Positions 15,194-17,406 of a DNA stretch of 17,406 nucleotides are shown piece by piece. Under the pieces are notes generated by a model. That model had not been told where the DNA came from and did not search any database. It saw only the letters and a list, made by a program, of their open reading frames with translations. Made by a program: the position numbers and the translations under genes. This DNA comes from Sphingomonadales bacterium (GTDB lineage: Bacteria > Pseudomonadota > Alphaproteobacteria > Sphingomonadales > Sphingomonadaceae), in the NCBI GenBank assembly GCA_018067055.1, contig JAGPVK010000197.1, positions 1 to 17,406 on the forward strand, given 5' to 3'. How positions within the stretch are numbered: the first letter of the stretch is position 1; every line of letters begins with the position of its first letter.

Positions 15194-16390
15194 ATGAATC
15201 TGGAATTCACCGAAGAAGAAAAAGCCTTTCGCGCCGAAGTGCGTGAATTTATTGAAAATAATTATCCGCAAAATATCGGGACTCGCGGCGTCCAGGATGA
15301 ACTGAGCCGCGAAGACATGCTCGCCTGGCACAAGATTCTGGGCAAGAAGGGCTGGTCGGTTCCGGCCTGGCCAACCGAATATGGCGGCACCGACTGGACG
15401 CCGACGCAGCGTTATATCTGGTCGGAAGAAAATGCCCGGAAGAACACCGTGATGCCGTTGCCTTTTGGCGTCGCGATGGTCGGACCGGTGATCTACACAT
15501 TCGGCAATGAAGAACAGAAAGCGCAGCATCTGCCCGGCATTCGCTCGGGTGATGTATGGTGGTGCCAGGGCTATTCGGAACCGGGTGCCGGCTCCGATCT
15601 CGCTTCACTGAAAACCACCGCGGTGCGCGATGGTGACGATTATATCATCAACGGCCAGAAAACCTGGACGACGCTGGCCCAGCATGCCGATTGGGGCTTC
15701 TTCCTCTGCCGCACCGATGCCGATGCGCCGAAGCCGCAAATGGGCATCAGCTTCATTCTGGTCGACATGAACACGCCGGGCATCGAAGTGCGCCCGATCA
15801 AGCTGATCGACGGTGGCTATGAAGTCAACGAAGTGTGGCTGACCGATGTGCGGGTGCCGGCGACCAATTTGATTGGCGAAGAGAATAAGGGCTGGACCTA
15901 CGCCAAGTTCCTGCTTGCTCATGAACGCTCCGGCATTGCCGGGGTGGCGCGCTCCAAGCGCGGTGTCGAACAGCTCAAGGAAATTGCTGCCTCCGAATTG
16001 CTCGATGGCAAGCCGTTGATCGAGGATATGGGTTTTGCCACCAAGATCAGCCAGCTGGAGATTGATCTCTCGGCGCTGGAAATCACCGAACTCAGGACTC
16101 TGGCGGGCGAACAGGCCGGCAAGGGCCCTGGACCGGAAAGTTCCTTGCTCAAGGTCAAGGGCACGGAAATCCAGCAGCGGCTGACCGAGCTGACGCTGGA
16201 AGCGGTCGGCCATTATGGCACGCCCGATTTCCGCAGCTTCCCGGATGACGGGTCGAACGACTTCCCGATCGGGCCGGATTATGCCCATCATGCGGCACCG
16301 ACCTATTTCAACATGCGCAAGACGTCGATCTACGGCGGGTCCAACGAGATCCAGCGCAACATCATCACCAAAATGATCCTCGGCCTTTAA
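15194..16390 (+). CDS. Acyl-CoA dehydrogenase, catalytic-type subunit
   Basis: A 398-residue flavoprotein of the acyl-CoA dehydrogenase family with the three usual parts: N-terminal helical (about 1-120), middle beta (about 121-225) and C-terminal helical (about 230-398). The FAD/substrate motif YSEPGAGSDLASL is at 127-139, and the C-terminal YGGSNEIQRNI is at 380-390. In medium-chain enzymes the catalytic Glu follows that Tyr (YEGT); here the position is Gly381. Instead E244 in LAHERSG sits where isovaleryl-CoA dehydrogenase places its catalytic Glu (E254), so activity is probably retained by the alternative base. The enzyme would introduce an alpha-beta double bond into an acyl-CoA and pass electrons to ETF. 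It is 24 bases upstream of a second dehydrogenase gene, as in heteromeric pairs such as pimC/pimD or the mycobacterial FadE pairs. The substrate (dicarboxylic, branched or steroid-like acyl-CoA) is not resolved. Confidence 0.93.
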   Translation: MNLEFTEEEKAFRAEVREFIENNYPQNIGTRGVQDELSREDMLAWHKILGKKGWSVPAWPTEYGGTDWTPTQRYIWSEENARKNTVMPLPFGVAMVGPVIYTFGNEEQKAQHLPGIRSGDVWWCQGYSEPGAGSDLASLKTTAVRDGDDYIINGQKTWTTLAQHADWGFFLCRTDADAPKPQMGISFILVDMNTPGIEVRPIKLIDGGYEVNEVWLTDVRVPATNLIGEENKGWTYAKFLLAHERSGIAGVARSKRGVEQLKEIAASELLDGKPLIEDMGFATKISQLEIDLSALEITELRTLAGEQAGKGPGPESSLLKVKGTEIQQRLTELTLEAVGHYGTPDFRSFPDDGSNDFPIGPDYAHHAAPTYFNMRKTSIYGGSNEIQRNIITKMILGL

Positions 16391-16401
16391 CCGGACCGAT
16401 A

Positions 16402-16408
16402 AAGGGGA
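16402..16408 (+). promoter_or_regulatory. Ribosome binding site of the second acyl-CoA dehydrogenase gene
   Basis: AAGGGGA, six bases before the ATG at 16415, within the 24-base gap between the two dehydrogenase genes. Confidence 0.75.
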
Positions 16409-16414
16409 ACCAAA

Positions 16415-17406
16415 ATGGATTTCGATTTTACCGACGAACAGAATATGGTGCGCGACGGAATTTCGCGCCTGATCCGCGAACAATATGACTGGGACACGCG
16501 CCGCGGCGTGATCGAAAGCGAATCCGGCTGGCGGCCGGAGCTTTGGGCACAGCTCGCCGAGCTCGGCATGCTCGCCGCGCCCTTCTCGGAAGAAGATGGC
16601 GGTTTTGGCGGCGCCACCGAAGCGATGATCATCATGGAGGAATTCGGCAAGGGCCTTGCGGTCGAGCCATTCATCCCGAGCGTGGTCTGCGCCGGCGGTT
16701 TTCTGAAACATGGCGGCAGCACCGCGCAGCGCGAAGAATATATCGGCGGGATTATTTCCGGCGAGATGATCTTCGCCTTTGCCTATGCCGAACCACGCGG
16801 CCGTTATGATCTGGCCAATCTCGAAACCACGGCCAAGGCCGATGGCAGCGATTATGTGCTGAACGGTCACAAGGCGGTCGTTATCGGCGCGCCATGGGCA
16901 ACGCATTTTGTCGTGACTGCGCGCACCTCCGGTGGCCAGACCGACAAGGACGGCGTGTCCGTATTCATCGTCGACAAAGCGGCACAGGGCGTGAGCACGC
17001 GTGACTATGCCACCGTCGATGGTCGCCGCGCTTCGGAAGTTTACTTCGAGAATGTCAAAGTCTCCGGCGATGCCCTGATCGGCGAGGCCGGCAATGGCCT
17101 GCCGCTGATCGAGAAAGTGGTCGATGAAGCAACCGCCGCGACCTGCGCCGAAGCGGTCGGCGCGATGAAGGTGACCAACGATACCACGCTCGACTATTCG
17201 CGCCAGCGCAAGCAGTTTGGCGTGCCGATCGGATCCTTCCAGGTGCTGCAGCACCGGATGGCGGACATGCTGATGGAATATGAGCAGTCCGTGTCGATGT
17301 GCTATCTCGCGACGATCAAGCTCGATGAAGACGATGCGACGCGGAAGAAAAACGTCTCTGCGGCCAAGGTGCGCATTGGTCAGGCGGCGCGGTTCATTGG
17401 CCAGTC
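16415..17406 (+). CDS. Acyl-CoA dehydrogenase, degenerate partner subunit (3' end outside window)
   Basis: An ATG at 16415 with a good AAGGGGA ribosome binding site opens a frame that continues to the window end, giving 330 residues. It begins MDFDFTDEQNMVRD, typical of the family N-terminus, and has SRQRKQFGVPIGSFQVLQHRMADM (about 262-285), the family's FAD-contacting arginine segment (R265-QFG). The usual middle-domain TEPxAGSD motif is replaced by AEPRGRYD (125-132). On the helix where the partner has E244-R245, this protein aligns as A239-T240, so both the alternative base and the conserved Arg are missing. It therefore looks like the non-catalytic subunit of an alpha2beta2 enzyme whose FAD site is shared. 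Its own C-terminal YxG motif lies beyond the window, so a Glu there cannot be excluded. It is probably co-transcribed with the preceding gene. Confidence 0.9.
   Translation, partial: MDFDFTDEQNMVRDGISRLIREQYDWDTRRGVIESESGWRPELWAQLAELGMLAAPFSEEDGGFGGATEAMIIMEEFGKGLAVEPFIPSVVCAGGFLKHGGSTAQREEYIGGIISGEMIFAFAYAEPRGRYDLANLETTAKADGSDYVLNGHKAVVIGAPWATHFVVTARTSGGQTDKDGVSVFIVDKAAQGVSTRDYATVDGRRASEVYFENVKVSGDALIGEAGNGLPLIEKVVDEATAATCAEAVGAMKVTNDTTLDYSRQRKQFGVPIGSFQVLQHRMADMLMEYEQSVSMCYLATIKLDEDDATRKKNVSAAKVRIGQAARFIGQ

Noticed and set aside
15605..17254. 549-codon minus-strand open frame opposite both acyl-CoA dehydrogenase genes
   Set aside because: It runs across two convincing sense genes, including their intergenic gap and ribosome binding site, and shows no domain. 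Long antisense frames are expected at this GC content.

Overview
The window is moderately high-GC, almost fully coding chromosomal DNA from an alphaproteobacterium. The gene set and protein flavour suggest Sphingomonadales (a Sphingopyxis/Sphingorhabdus-like marine or soil sphingomonad). That assignment rests on recognising protein families, not on a marker gene. I see no tRNA, rRNA, CRISPR array, insertion sequence or integration signature, and no gene-free stretch longer than about 155 bases. It looks like ordinary metabolic and envelope DNA, with a few gene groupings that deserve attention.

Layout. (1) Positions 1-3319, minus strand, are a four-gene unit read right to left: a LOG-family nucleotide phosphoribohydrolase (TTG start), a concentrative nucleoside transporter, an isopenicillin-N-synthase-like 2-oxoglutarate/Fe(II) oxygenase, and a uridine-kinase-type enzyme cut by the window edge. 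Together they could import a nucleoside, phosphorylate it, split the monophosphate and oxidise a product. (2) Positions 3445-4853, plus strand, are a VUT-family (queuosine-precursor-type) transporter that overlaps by 4 bases a TraB/GumN-like lipoprotein. (3) Positions 4854-8662, minus strand, are a molybdenum hydroxylase operon: 2Fe-2S subunit, Tat-exported molybdopterin subunit, lipoprotein cytochrome c and MocA cytidylyltransferase. It abuts the previous unit tail to tail with no spacer.

(4) Positions 8817-15060, plus strand, are a tightly coupled six-gene membrane operon: DUF4129, DUF4350, MoxR AAA+ ATPase, DUF58, SpoIIM-like and RDD proteins. Every junction is a 4-base start/stop overlap, and two of the starts are TTG and GTG. 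(5) From 15136 to the end, plus strand, a promoter and strong ribosome binding site precede two adjacent acyl-CoA dehydrogenase genes. Their residues suggest an obligate heteromeric enzyme with one catalytic and one degenerate subunit; the second gene runs off the window.

Two real genes at the edges are incomplete: the uridine kinase (minus strand, 3' end missing) and the second acyl-CoA dehydrogenase (3' end missing). The most system-like candidates are the nucleoside operon containing an oxygenase and the MoxR/DUF58/SpoIIM/RDD operon. The latter arrangement is widespread but functionally poorly understood. Nothing here is provably a new system from sequence alone.
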